Assembly: GCA_020073265.1 (NCBI GenBank)
Contig: JAIQFN010000012.1
Coordinates: 48,045 to 112,044 of the forward strand
Length of the DNA: 64,000 bases
Source of the DNA: Terriglobia bacterium
Lineage (GTDB): Bacteria > Acidobacteriota > Terriglobia > Bryobacterales > Bryobacteraceae
Direction of reading: 5' to 3'
In this document: piece after piece, positions 35,479 to 44,818 of the stretch
Layout of the letters: each line of letters opens with the position of its first letter
Numbering within the stretch: the first letter of the stretch is position 1
Notes under the pieces: generated by a model
Told to the model about the DNA's origin: nothing
What the model saw: only the letters and a program-made list of their open reading frames with translations
Databases searched by the model: none
Translations under genes and position numbers: made by a program

Positions 35479-36894
35479 ATGGCATTCTCCTCAAACGCAA
35501 ATCGTATTGCAGATCGGCTTCAACTCAGCAGCCGTCTCGCTCTGGCGGCCGGATTCGGCGGTCTTCTGGTGATCATGGCGCTGGGAGGTGTCGAGGCCCT
35601 GCGGGAATTGCAGCAAATCCGGCGTGATGACGATCAGATTCGCAAACAGTTCCTGCTGCGCAATCACATTCTGAACAACATCCGTTCCGAGCTGTACCTC
35701 TCGGGCACCTACGTTCGAGACTATTTGCTGGAGCCGGATCCGGCTCGGGCTGCTACGTTTCTGGCCAGCCTGCAGGAGACGCGCCGCGAGATGGAATCTG
35801 CGTTGGCATCCTACTCGAATCAGCTACAGCCCGAGGAACGTCAGCACTATGCTTTGCTCAGGACGGAATTGGCGCAATACTGGCAGACCCTCGATCCGAT
35901 CTTGCAGTGGAACGCCGATGAGCGGCGCGCCCACGGCTATACGTTCCTGCGCGATCAAGTGTTCCCCCGCCGCACGGCCATGCTCGAGATCGCCAGCCGC
36001 ATCGCGGACACCAACGAGCAGCAATTGAACACCGGCAACGAGATGGTGGTCGCGCTGTTGCTCAGGTTCCAGAACCGTGTGGCGCTGACGCTGTTCGCGG
36101 CGCTGGTGCTGGGATTGGGTATGACCGCGTTCAGCATGCGTAAGATCCTGAGACTGGAGGAACACGCGCAGGTCCGCTATCAGGAGGTCGCCGAGGCGCG
36201 CAGGCAGCTCACCAACCTGTCCGCCAAGCTGGTGCAGGCTCAAGAGACAGAGCGCCGGGCGCTCTCCCGGGAGTTGCATGATGAGGTCGGTCAGGCGCTT
36301 TCGGCAGTGTTGGTGGAGTTGCGCAACCTGTCGACCGGACTGGCGACGGGTTCCGAGGAGCAGACGCGCAGCCAAGTGGAGCTGATCAAAGGCCTGGTGG
36401 AGAACACTGTCCGCGTGGTTCGCAATATGTCGCTGCTGCTCCGGCCTTCCATGCTGGACGATCTTGGCCTGATCCCGGCGCTGCGTTGGCAAGCCCGCGA
36501 AGTATCCAAGCGCACCGGCATGGACGTCAATGTCGCCGCCAACATCCTGTCGGATGATTTGCCGGATGAATACAAGACTTGCATCTACCGGATCGTCCAG
36601 GAAGCATTGCACAACTGTTCCCGGCATTCCCAGGCGACCACCGTCCGGATCAGGGTTCAGCAGCAACCGGAACTGTTGTCACTTTCGATTCAGGACGACG
36701 GCCAGGGTTTCGACGTCCTTCACACCAAGGGACTGGGTCTGTTGGGCATCGAAGAACGCGCGGCTCGCTTGGGAGGCACGTGCGAAGTGCATTCCGGACG
36801 GGGGCGCGGAACAATTCTTAACATAGAATTGCCGTTCGCAAGTCCGGGAGGGGAGCGGGGCATTGAAGCCGATTCGCATTCTGTTAGCGGATGA
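35479..36894 (+). CDS. NarL-type sensor histidine kinase
   Basis: This gene encodes 471 residues. A first membrane helix (about 21-40), a periplasmic four-helix sensor (about 45-190) rich in helices such as QIRKQFLLRNHILNNIRSEL, and a second helix (about 200-220) precede the HisKA_3 domain with His267 in SRELHDEVGQALSAVL. The HATPase part includes IVQEALHNCSRHSQA and DDGQGFDV, then GLGLLGIEERA. Kinases of this kind signal to LuxR/NarL regulators, and one follows with a 32-base overlap. The gene is divergent from the other two-component operon. Confidence 0.92.
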   Translation: MAFSSNANRIADRLQLSSRLALAAGFGGLLVIMALGGVEALRELQQIRRDDDQIRKQFLLRNHILNNIRSELYLSGTYVRDYLLEPDPARAATFLASLQETRREMESALASYSNQLQPEERQHYALLRTELAQYWQTLDPILQWNADERRAHGYTFLRDQVFPRRTAMLEIASRIADTNEQQLNTGNEMVVALLLRFQNRVALTLFAALVLGLGMTAFSMRKILRLEEHAQVRYQEVAEARRQLTNLSAKLVQAQETERRALSRELHDEVGQALSAVLVELRNLSTGLATGSEEQTRSQVELIKGLVENTVRVVRNMSLLLRPSMLDDLGLIPALRWQAREVSKRTGMDVNVAANILSDDLPDEYKTCIYRIVQEALHNCSRHSQATTVRIRVQQQPELLSLSIQDDGQGFDVLHTKGLGLLGIEERAARLGGTCEVHSGRGRGTILNIELPFASPGGERGIEADSHSVSG

Positions 36895-37513
36895 TCACAA
36901 CGTCATTCGCCGGGGACTGCGACTGTTGCTGGAGAGCCAGCCCGGCTTCAGCGTGGTCGGCGAAGCCGCGGATGGCCGTCAAGCGGTGGAGCAAGCCGGC
37001 ATTCTCAAGCCGGACGTCGTGGTTCTCGACATCGCGATGCCGAACCTGAGCGGCACGGAAGCCGCCCAGCGAATCGTCGAGTTGCTGCCCGGCACGGCCA
37101 TCGTCATCTTGAGCATGCACTCGGACGAGGGCTACGTTCTGCGCGCCCTCAAAGCCGGCGCCAAGGCCTACCTGGTGAAGGACTCCGCTGAGAGCGATCT
37201 CATTGACGCGATCAAAGCTGTGAGCGAAGGGAAAGCGTTCTTCAGTCCCGAGATCAGCAAGATGCTGGTGGAGGATTATATCCGTGAGATTCGGTCGCGT
37301 GGAGTTAACGACAGCTACGAGCTGCTCACCGCCCGGGAGCGGGAGGTCCTGCACTTGCTCGCGGAGGGGAAATCCAACAAGGACGTTGCAGCGCTGCTCA
37401 AGCTCAGCCTGTTCACCGTCGAGACGCATCGCCGGAACCTGCAGGAGAAGCTCAACCTTCACAGCCTGGCGGAGCTGATCCTCTACGCGGTCCGGAAGGG
37501 CCTCATCACGTGA
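36863..37513 (+). CDS. NarL/LuxR-type response regulator
   Basis: The product has 216 residues from a TTG start preceded by GGGAGGGGAG, inside the end of the kinase gene. The receiver has Asp10/Asp11 and phosphoacceptor Asp56 (VVVLDIAMPN), with the Lys in AYLVKDSAE. The C-terminal LuxR helix-turn-helix spans about 148-210 (LTAREREVLHLLAEGKSNKD, then FTVETHRRNLQEKLNLHS). It acts with the upstream kinase. Targets are not shown; the next gene, 26 bases on, may be co-transcribed. Confidence 0.93.
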   Translation: MKPIRILLADDHNVIRRGLRLLLESQPGFSVVGEAADGRQAVEQAGILKPDVVVLDIAMPNLSGTEAAQRIVELLPGTAIVILSMHSDEGYVLRALKAGAKAYLVKDSAESDLIDAIKAVSEGKAFFSPEISKMLVEDYIREIRSRGVNDSYELLTAREREVLHLLAEGKSNKDVAALLKLSLFTVETHRRNLQEKLNLHSLAELILYAVRKGLIT

Positions 37514-37539
37514 CGATGCCTTCTGGGAAAGGAAAATAG

Positions 37540-39150
37540 ATGACCCGCTCTCTTCTGCTGCTTTTTTCACTGGCGGCTTTGACGGCCGCACCCAGCTCCG
37601 ACATCGCGCTACGGTTGTCGCGCTGGAAACAGGTGCAGATGCCCTACGATTCCTCGGGACTCGACACTCGCCAGCGCCAGGTGGTCGACAAGCTGGTCGA
37701 GGCCTCGCGCTACATGGAACTGATCTACTGGCAGCAAAGCGATCCGGAAGCGCTCCAGCTCTATCGTTCCACCCGGGATCCGCAACTGAAACGGTTGCTC
37801 GCCATCAACGGCTGCCGTTTCGATCTGATCGATGAAAACAAGCCGTTCGTCGGCTCGCAGCCGATCCCGCCCGGCCGCAACCTGTATCCGGCCGGGTTGA
37901 CGCGCCCCGAAATCGAAGCCTACGTGAAAACACATCCCGCCGAGAAGGACGCCATCTACAGCCCATACACGGTGCTGCGATGGAACAGCAAGAAGCTGGA
38001 CGCGATCCCGTATCATGTCGAATACAAGCAGTACCTGGATCCGGCGGCGCGACTGCTGCGCGAAGCAGCGGGCTTGTCCAGCGACCAGGACTTCGCGCAT
38101 TTCCTGCGACTGCGGGCCGACGCCTTGCTCAGCGACGACTATTATCCGAGCGACCTGGTGTGGGTGGATCTGCGCAATCCCAAGATCGACGTCATCTTCG
38201 CGCCCTACGAAACGTACCTGGATGACGTTTTAGGCGTGAAGACGTCCTACTCGTCGGCGATCCTGATTCGCAACGAGCCGGAGAGTCAGAAGCTGGCGGT
38301 ATACCAGAAATACGTTCCGGACATCCAGGACGCGCTCCCGCTTCCGCCCGAAGACCGGCCTTCCAAGCGCGGCCATCTGACGCCGCTGGAAGTGATGGAT
38401 GCGCCGCTCCGCACCGGCGACCTGCTGCACGGCTACCAGGCCGTGGCCGACAACCTGCCCAACGACCCGCGCATCCACGCGGCCAAGGGGACCAAGAAGA
38501 TTTTCTTCAAGAACTTCATGGACGCGCGCGTGAACTATGTGGTTCTGCCGCTGGCGAAGTATTTGATGCCCGCGACCGAAGCAGCGCGCGCCTCGGCTGA
38601 GGGTTATATGGCAGCGGTGGTGCTCCACGAGATCTCGCATGGACTGGGCCCGGCGTATTCGCGCGTGAATGGGAAACAGGCGCCCATCACGGAGGCCATC
38701 GGTCCGGTGTATTCGGCGCTCGAAGAGGCCAAGGCGGACGTGGCTGGGATGTTCGGATTGCAGTGGCTGATGGATCACGGCGCGCTGCCCAAGAATCGCG
38801 CGGAGGAATACTATGCTTCGTATGTCGCCGGGATCTTTCGGACGGTCCGGTACGGAACCGCCGAAGCGCACGGACGCGCCGAGATGATGGAGTTCAACTT
38901 CCTGGCCGAGCAGAAAGCGGTGGTGCGCTCAGCCGGTAAGTACTCAGTGGACTATTCGAAAATTCCCGCGGCGATCGCGCGCCTCACGAAAGAACTTCTG
39001 GAGATAGAAGCCACCGGTGCGCGATCCCGCGCCGAAGCGTGGTTCAACCGTTACGACAAGATGCCGCCGGAACTCGCCGAGGCGCTCAAGGCAGGCCGGG
39101 ATCTTCCCGTGGACATCGAGCCGGTGTTCGCGTTTCGAGTCATCGATTAG
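37540..39150 (+). CDS. M49-like zinc metallopeptidase (dipeptidyl-peptidase III family), secreted
   Basis: This gene encodes 536 residues with a signal peptide (MTRSLLLLFSLAALTAAPSS). Zinc ligands are HEISHG (363-368) and the Glu of EEAKAD (395-400), the arrangement of family M49. Most M49 enzymes have the hexapeptide HExxGH; this one has the pentapeptide HExxH, a variant that I recall being reported in a bacterial enzyme (Caldithrix). Length is shorter than the eukaryotic enzyme (about 720). It probably removes dipeptides from peptide N-termini outside the cytoplasm. The role is inferred from the motifs. Confidence 0.8.
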   Translation: MTRSLLLLFSLAALTAAPSSDIALRLSRWKQVQMPYDSSGLDTRQRQVVDKLVEASRYMELIYWQQSDPEALQLYRSTRDPQLKRLLAINGCRFDLIDENKPFVGSQPIPPGRNLYPAGLTRPEIEAYVKTHPAEKDAIYSPYTVLRWNSKKLDAIPYHVEYKQYLDPAARLLREAAGLSSDQDFAHFLRLRADALLSDDYYPSDLVWVDLRNPKIDVIFAPYETYLDDVLGVKTSYSSAILIRNEPESQKLAVYQKYVPDIQDALPLPPEDRPSKRGHLTPLEVMDAPLRTGDLLHGYQAVADNLPNDPRIHAAKGTKKIFFKNFMDARVNYVVLPLAKYLMPATEAARASAEGYMAAVVLHEISHGLGPAYSRVNGKQAPITEAIGPVYSALEEAKADVAGMFGLQWLMDHGALPKNRAEEYYASYVAGIFRTVRYGTAEAHGRAEMMEFNFLAEQKAVVRSAGKYSVDYSKIPAAIARLTKELLEIEATGARSRAEAWFNRYDKMPPELAEALKAGRDLPVDIEPVFAFRVID

Positions 39151-39195
39151 CGGAACGGCGCGGACCTGACGTTCTCAGGTCCGCGCGATGTTCCG
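39151..39195. terminator. Bidirectional hairpin between convergent genes
   Basis: GCGCGGACCTGA (39158-39169) pairs perfectly with TCAGGTCCGCGC (39175-39186) around a 5-base loop. The flanking CGGAAC (39151-39156) and GTTCCG (39190-39195) extend the stem with a small bulge. It fills the gap between the M49 peptidase gene and the convergent TIGR03437 gene. No long T run follows on either strand, so termination could need Rho, or the stem may mainly protect 3' ends. Confidence 0.7.
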
Positions 39196-39211
39196 TCAAG
39201 GTCGCCGGACT

Positions 39212-41245
39212 CTACTGATACGTCGCGGTCCCATACGTCAGGAAGATGCTGATGATTGCCCCGGCATTGATCCCGCTGGCCTGGAAGCCCGCGAACCCCC
39301 CGGTGCCGCTGATCCCCAGGCTTCCCGGAATGAAAATGTTGGAACCGGGAGCAGGGGCGGTCGCTGGAAGCTGCAGCAGCACGATGGGCGGCACAAAGAA
39401 ACTGCCGTCGCTGTCGCGCGCCGTGCAAATGAAGGTGACGCTGGCGGTGTCCGCCGCGGTGGCTCCATAGGCGGTGCTCGAGCCGGTGATCTGCACGTAT
39501 CCGGCCGGGTCGCCGCCGCTCCACGTCACCGTGACACCAGCGGCGCGATTCACCGTGGTGATGCTGGCCTCATTGGTCCAGGTGAGCGGCTGAGGCATGG
39601 TGTAAGTGGCCGTGAAGGGACCCACGTCGGCGCCCCCGGGACCGGTGAAGGTGTAGGTGCCGGCCGTGAGAGTGGTCGCGGTGTTGTCTAAAGTGGCTTG
39701 GTAGAAGATGGTGCCGCTCTGGGTGGACTTGGCGAGGGTACGGTTTCCGAACGGCGCGGCCATCCCGATGCTGGCCCCTGCGTCCAGGAACTGGGTGGTG
39801 CCTGAGGAACCCGTGTTACCCGAGCCGCTGGTCTGAACCGACACGATGCAGGAGCCGTAGGAGGCCACATCGAGTTGGGAGCCTTGCTGCGGAGTGGCGC
39901 CAGGCGTGATCTTCACAAAGGATCCCGTGGCCAGATCCATCTTGGTGGTGCTGCCCGGGAAGGTGCCAATGGTCGGCGTAGTCTGGATGTAGCGCTGCAG
40001 GGTAATGCCTCCGGCGGATACCGGTCCCGAGCCTGGCAAGGTACTGCCGTTGATGGGCGTGCAGGCGCGGCCGCTGGTGGCGATGGGAATGGAGGTCGAG
40101 TTGCTGATTTCGTTGCCGATTTGCATGATCACCGAGTTGGAGCAGCCGCTGAGGCCTTGCGGTACGGTGACGTAGACGGTGTCGACGCCGGTGCAACAGC
40201 CGTTGCGGCCGCGGAACAGGATGTTGGCCGGCTGGCCGCCGATGAAGACTTTCAGAGGAACGTTGGGCATGTCGGCTTGCTGGGCCGCGTTGGTTTCATC
40301 GAAGGTAACCGGACCCAGGCCGGTGGCCCACAGCGTGACCACCTCGCCGGGATTGGGAGCATTGTTCGGCGAGACGTAGGGGTTGGGGGCGTTGAAGGTG
40401 GCCACCGCGTCGCCGCCGCCGGTGCTGTTGAGAGTGAACACGCCGATGTTGTTGGCGACCACGGTGATGGGCGCCGAGGCGCTGGTCTGGCCGTTGTAGG
40501 TCACGGTCAGAGTCCCGGTTCCGGTGGGAGTTTTGGAGGGCAGGATAGCGGCGAGTTGCGCGGCCAGCGCGTAATACATGATGGCGTCCACGGTGGTGCC
40601 GCCGACAGTGACCTTGATGGAGGCTCCGCCGATGGAGGAAGTGAACGGGTAGGCGGTGGCGATGGCGAGGGACGCCGGACCCAGGTTGGAACCCTTGACG
40701 ACGAACAGCGCGCCCTGGGCGACGGCCGCGTTGGGGAGCTCGGGCGGGATATTGGTGGCCGCGTTTTCCACGGCGGTGACCTTGGGTGTTGGGGTGCCGC
40801 CGCCTCCACCTCCACCACCGCCGGTGGCGCCGAAGGTAGTGAACTTGAATGTGATCGAGCCGCCGCTATTGGCCGTCACCAGCAGCTTGGCGTAATTGCC
40901 GCCGTTGGTTTTGACACCCACGACAGCGTCCACCGGAAGGGCGCTTCCGGGAATCGGCTGCGAGTTGCCTAGTGCGGAAAACTGCGCCAGGATGCTCTGC
41001 GTCAAGGAGTCGTACAAGGACTGTCCGCCGCCACCGGGAACATTGAACGCTGTCGCGTTTGCTTGTGGCGTTAAACTGGTGCCGCTCCACAAGAGGTCGC
41101 CACCCGAGCTCACCGTGGCGCCGGTGTCCAGGTTCGCCCTGGCATTGCTAGCCAGAGTAAGGGTGCCACTGATGTCGGCCAGAGCGGCAATTGGAAGGCT
41201 AACTGCCAACACTGTCATGGCAGCACTGTAAAGTAGTTTAGACAC
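39212..41245 (-). CDS. Secreted protein with Solibacter-type TIGR03437 domain
   Basis: The product has 677 residues from a GTG with a strong ribosome site (GAGGAGG seven bases upstream). After a signal peptide (about 1-23) come a beta-rich region, a Gly run (about 141-150) and a full TIGR03437-like domain (about 158-370) starting VTAVENAATNIPPELPNAAV, with SNLGPASLAIATAYPF and GEVVTLWATGLGPV inside. The C-terminal part contains an Ig-like segment (PLTWTNEASITTVNRAAGVT). Such proteins are abundant in Solibacter relatives. Their function is unknown, and surface adhesion or polymer binding is a guess. Confidence 0.8.
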   Translation of the reverse strand: MSKLLYSAAMTVLAVSLPIAALADISGTLTLASNARANLDTGATVSSGGDLLWSGTSLTPQANATAFNVPGGGGQSLYDSLTQSILAQFSALGNSQPIPGSALPVDAVVGVKTNGGNYAKLLVTANSGGSITFKFTTFGATGGGGGGGGGTPTPKVTAVENAATNIPPELPNAAVAQGALFVVKGSNLGPASLAIATAYPFTSSIGGASIKVTVGGTTVDAIMYYALAAQLAAILPSKTPTGTGTLTVTYNGQTSASAPITVVANNIGVFTLNSTGGGDAVATFNAPNPYVSPNNAPNPGEVVTLWATGLGPVTFDETNAAQQADMPNVPLKVFIGGQPANILFRGRNGCCTGVDTVYVTVPQGLSGCSNSVIMQIGNEISNSTSIPIATSGRACTPINGSTLPGSGPVSAGGITLQRYIQTTPTIGTFPGSTTKMDLATGSFVKITPGATPQQGSQLDVASYGSCIVSVQTSGSGNTGSSGTTQFLDAGASIGMAAPFGNRTLAKSTQSGTIFYQATLDNTATTLTAGTYTFTGPGGADVGPFTATYTMPQPLTWTNEASITTVNRAAGVTVTWSGGDPAGYVQITGSSTAYGATAADTASVTFICTARDSDGSFFVPPIVLLQLPATAPAPGSNIFIPGSLGISGTGGFAGFQASGINAGAIISIFLTYGTATYQ

Positions 41246-41385
41246 GATTATTCCTCCTCAGGTCACGTCAGATTATTCGTTACGCGTTTCTTAGTCGACG
41301 CGAAACGACATCCGAATCTATGGTGTCATGGTACTACGCGAGAACCGGATCCCGAAAGGATCACGGGTCAATCCGCGTCCATGAT

Positions 41386-43224
41386 CTAGTCGCCAGGGAC
41401 CGCTTCCCGCTCGGACGCCACTTCCTGGTCCTTGTACTGAAGCTGGTACAGCTTCCAATACACGCCGCGCAGCGCGAGCAATTCTTGATGCGTCCCCATC
41501 TCGCGGAGCTTGCCCTTGTGCATGACGAGAATGCGATCGGCCCGCTGGATGGTGGAAAGGCGGTGCGCGATGACGATCGAGGTGCGGCCTGCCACCAGGT
41601 TCGCCAGCGCCTCGCGGATGCGCAGCTCGGTCTCGGTATCGACGCTGGAGGTCGCTTCGTCCAGAATCAGGTAGCGAGGGTTGTGGGCCAGCGCCCGCGC
41701 GAAACTGATGAGCTGCTTCTGCCCGGTGGAGAGACCTGCGCCGCGCTCCCGCACTGGCTGGGCGAAGCGCTCCGGCAAGGTTTGAATGAAATCCAGAACA
41801 TTCACCTGGTCGGCGGCCTGGGCCAGATGCTGGTCGGAAATCCCAGCGGTTCCGAGCCGGATGTTGTCGGCGATGGTCCCGGTGAACAGATGCGGATCTT
41901 GCAACACTACACCGAAATGGCGCCGCAAGGCCTCGAGATCGAAGTCACGAATGTCGATACCTCCGATGCGTATCGACCCGCGCTGCACTTCATAGAACCG
42001 CAACAGCAGGCTGGCAAGCGTGGTCTTCCCGGCGCCGGTATGGCCCACCACGGCGACAGTCTCACCCGGCTCAATACGGAAGCTGACGTCGCTCAAAACC
42101 CAGTCCTGGTCTTTATAGGCGAACCAAACATGATCGAATTCAACCGCGGCGGAGTCCGCCGGGAAGCCTTGAGGCCGCGCCGGCGATTCAATCCGCACCG
42201 GCGTGTCCATCAGCTTGAAGATTCGCTCGGAGGCCGCCATGGCCGATTGCAGAATATTGTACTTGTCGCTCAAGTCCTGAATGGGGCGGAAGAAGCGCAG
42301 TCCGTACTGGAAGAAAGCAACCAGCACTCCCAGCGTCAGCGCGCCGCCGCGGATACGGAATCCGCCGTATGCCAATAGCATTGCCAGCGCCAGCATTCCC
42401 AGGAACTCGACCCAGGGGTAAAACCAGCCGTAGGCCGTGATGGCATCCTTGAACGCTTCCATGTGGTCGCGGTTGATGCGGTCGAACTCGGCGCGGCTCT
42501 TTTCCTCGCGGTTGAAGAGCTGAAGAACCGTGATGCCGTTGACGTGCTCCTGCAGATACGAGTTGATGCGGGCGATGGCCACGCGGATGCGGCGGTAGCT
42601 TTGCTGGACCGACCGGCGGAACTGCACGGTAACCAGCACCACGAACGGCATCACGGCCAACACCAGCGCGGTCATGCCGGGACTCAGCTTCAGCATGACC
42701 CCGACCACGATGCTTAGCATCAGCACGTCGCCCAAAATCATGAGCAGGCCTGAGGAAAACAGTTCGTTGAGCGCATCTACGTCGGTAGTCAGCCGGGTCA
42801 CCAATCGGCCGACCGGGTTGTGATCGTAGTAGGCCAGATCCAGTCGCTGCAGGTGTCCCATCAATTGGCGCCGCAGGTCGAACATGGCCCGCTGCCCGAT
42901 GGCTTGCATCAGGTATTGCTCGCCGAAGTCGCACAGGAACCCGGCCACCAGAGCCGCCAGATAGGCGAACGACACCTGTGCCAGGCCGATCCACGGATCG
43001 CTGGCCGTGAGGCGATTCAACTGCGTCAAAGCCGGATGGGAGGATGGCACCAGGTAGCGGTCCACCGCAAATTCGGTGAGCAAGGGACCCACCGCTTGAA
43101 GCACAGCGTTGACCGACAACAACACCAGCGCGATCAGAAGTTCAGACTTGTACGGCCGGAGGTAAGTGAGCAGGCGCCGCATCAGGCGCCCGTCGTAGGC
43201 TTTTCCTAAGACCTCTTCTTCCAC
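41386..43224 (-). CDS. ABC transporter, fused permease and ATPase (type IV exporter half)
   Basis: This gene encodes 612 residues. Residues about 20-330 form a six-helix exporter membrane domain (RRQLMGHLQRLDLAYYDHNP, VGRLVTRLTTDVDALNELF). The ATPase has Walker A VVGHTGAGKTT, Q loop VVLQDPHLFTGTIADNIRLG, signature LSTGQKQLISFARAL, Walker B YLILDEATSSVD and the H-loop IAHRLSTIQRAD. It resembles MsbA/LmrA/MdlB-type exporters and would work as a homodimer, or with a partner half that is not visible here. The substrate is unknown. It lies 50 bases downstream of the amidase on the same strand. Confidence 0.93.
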   Translation of the reverse strand: MEEEVLGKAYDGRLMRRLLTYLRPYKSELLIALVLLSVNAVLQAVGPLLTEFAVDRYLVPSSHPALTQLNRLTASDPWIGLAQVSFAYLAALVAGFLCDFGEQYLMQAIGQRAMFDLRRQLMGHLQRLDLAYYDHNPVGRLVTRLTTDVDALNELFSSGLLMILGDVLMLSIVVGVMLKLSPGMTALVLAVMPFVVLVTVQFRRSVQQSYRRIRVAIARINSYLQEHVNGITVLQLFNREEKSRAEFDRINRDHMEAFKDAITAYGWFYPWVEFLGMLALAMLLAYGGFRIRGGALTLGVLVAFFQYGLRFFRPIQDLSDKYNILQSAMAASERIFKLMDTPVRIESPARPQGFPADSAAVEFDHVWFAYKDQDWVLSDVSFRIEPGETVAVVGHTGAGKTTLASLLLRFYEVQRGSIRIGGIDIRDFDLEALRRHFGVVLQDPHLFTGTIADNIRLGTAGISDQHLAQAADQVNVLDFIQTLPERFAQPVRERGAGLSTGQKQLISFARALAHNPRYLILDEATSSVDTETELRIREALANLVAGRTSIVIAHRLSTIQRADRILVMHKGKLREMGTHQELLALRGVYWKLYQLQYKDQEVASEREAVPGD

Positions 43225-43274
43225 GTAATTTCAGTTTAGCGTCACAGCAGGGCTGAGAGTGACGTTCGCCCTCG

Positions 43275-44753
43275 CTAGTTGGCGGCGTATCCCGGAGGTT
43301 GTTGAAAACCGCCGGTGACCGGTTCCAGCAGCGCCGCGAATTCCAGAGTAGTGAGGTCTTCCAGATATGGGCCGATGATCTGCACGCCTACCGGCAGGCC
43401 GGACTTGGTTCGGCCCGCGGGAATCACCGTGACGGGCAGTCCGGCAACGGTGGCGAAGTGCGGGTACACGATCATCTCGAAGTACTCGCGCGTGACTCCG
43501 TCAACCTGTATTTTGCGCGCGCTCGGCTCGCCCTCCTGCTGGTGCGGGAAGGCTGGCGTCATCGTGACCGGCATGAGGAACACATCGAAATCGCGGAAGT
43601 AGCTTTCCCAAACCGCGCGCACCTGCATGCGGGTAGCGTTGGCCTGCGCGAAATAGCGGTGGCGCGCGTACTGGGCCTGGCGGAAGGGGTCGAAGGGACC
43701 TAAGGTTGGGGCAGTGCGTTGCGCTTCGGCGTTTTCGTCGGGAAGTCCGGCGCTGAGCACCGCGCCCAGCAGAAAGGCGTAGCTTTGAAAGCTGGTCATG
43801 AAGTCGAGCCCAACAGGCAGGCCAGTCGCGAACTGTTTCACCTGGGGACCGATGCTCCCGTACAACCCCTCAAGAACCTCGCGTTGATCGGTCGACGTAG
43901 TGCAAAACGGAGAATCCGCGATAGCGCCCACGCGGAATTGGGAGAGCTGGCGCTGGCGGGCTTCCGGAAGCCGCAGCGTGTACGCCTTAGCGTCGAAGTC
44001 GTATGGTCCAGCCATGAGCCGGACACATTGTTCAAGATCGCGAGGATGGCGCGCCATGGGGCCGACGACATTCAGTTCGCCGGGCGGAAGGTGGACACTC
44101 CCGGGCGGCGGAGGCACATGGCCTTCGTCCGGAATCAGATTGACGCTCGGCTTGTGACCGCAGACCCCGCAGAAATGCGATGGAACACGGATGCTGCCTC
44201 CGATGTCGCTTCCGATCGATAGGAAACCGAGACCGGCCGCCAGGGCGGCGGCGGTGCCTCCACTGGATCCTCCCGGCGTGCGCTTGAGGTCCCAGGGATT
44301 GTTGGAAGTTCCGTAGATGGGGTTGTAACTTTGCCAGTCGCTCAGCAGGACCGGCACGTTGGTCTTGCCGATCACGATAGCGCCCCCTTGGGCCAGTCGC
44401 GATACAGAAACGGCGTCGTGTTCCGGACGCGCGTCCTTCCAGGCCGGCAGCCCCGCCGTAGTCGGCGTTCGATGCCAGGCCAGGCACTCCTTGATTGTGA
44501 CGGGCACGCCGTGGAATGGGCCAAGGTTTTCGCCGCGCGCCAGCGCTTCGTCCGCCTGGCGCGCGGACACCATGGCTTCATCCTCCAACTGCAACACAAT
44601 CGCGTTCAACGCAGGGTTGTAGCGCTTGACGCGATCGAAGGTGTGCCGCATGAGATCGACCGCCGAGATGCGGCGGGCCCGTATGGCTTGGGCGGCTTCG
44701 AGAGCGGAACCGAAATCAGGATCGAACTGGGCGGCGGAACTGGCGGAGGTCAT
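43275..44753 (-). CDS. Amidase (amidase-signature family)
   Basis: The product has 492 residues from the ATG at 44753. The catalytic triad Lys88, cis-Ser163 and Ser187 is present, spaced 75 and 24 residues apart exactly as in FAAH, in FHGVPVTIKECLAW, TPGGSSGGTAAALAAG and GSDIGGSIRVPSHFCGVCGH. No signal peptide is seen, so it is probably cytoplasmic. It hydrolyses an amide whose identity cannot be read; GatA is unlikely because no GatB or GatC is adjacent and the C-terminus differs. It is divergent from a TIGR03437 gene. Confidence 0.92.
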   Translation of the reverse strand: MTSASSAAQFDPDFGSALEAAQAIRARRISAVDLMRHTFDRVKRYNPALNAIVLQLEDEAMVSARQADEALARGENLGPFHGVPVTIKECLAWHRTPTTAGLPAWKDARPEHDAVSVSRLAQGGAIVIGKTNVPVLLSDWQSYNPIYGTSNNPWDLKRTPGGSSGGTAAALAAGLGFLSIGSDIGGSIRVPSHFCGVCGHKPSVNLIPDEGHVPPPPGSVHLPPGELNVVGPMARHPRDLEQCVRLMAGPYDFDAKAYTLRLPEARQRQLSQFRVGAIADSPFCTTSTDQREVLEGLYGSIGPQVKQFATGLPVGLDFMTSFQSYAFLLGAVLSAGLPDENAEAQRTAPTLGPFDPFRQAQYARHRYFAQANATRMQVRAVWESYFRDFDVFLMPVTMTPAFPHQQEGEPSARKIQVDGVTREYFEMIVYPHFATVAGLPVTVIPAGRTKSGLPVGVQIIGPYLEDLTTLEFAALLEPVTGGFQQPPGYAAN

Positions 44754-44794
44754 CGGGCGCCATTGTATCAAGAGAGCCGCCGGATTGACTGATG

Positions 44795-44800
44795 TATAAT
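44795..44800 (+). promoter_or_regulatory. -10 box of the TIGR03437 gene
   Basis: A perfect TATAAT 18 bases before the ATG at 44819. It argues against using the upstream ATG at 44792, which would lie before the transcription start. GAGGAG (44811-44816) serves as the ribosome site although only two bases separate it from the ATG. Confidence 0.5.
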
Positions 44801-44818
44801 TGCTCGAAACGAGGAGCC

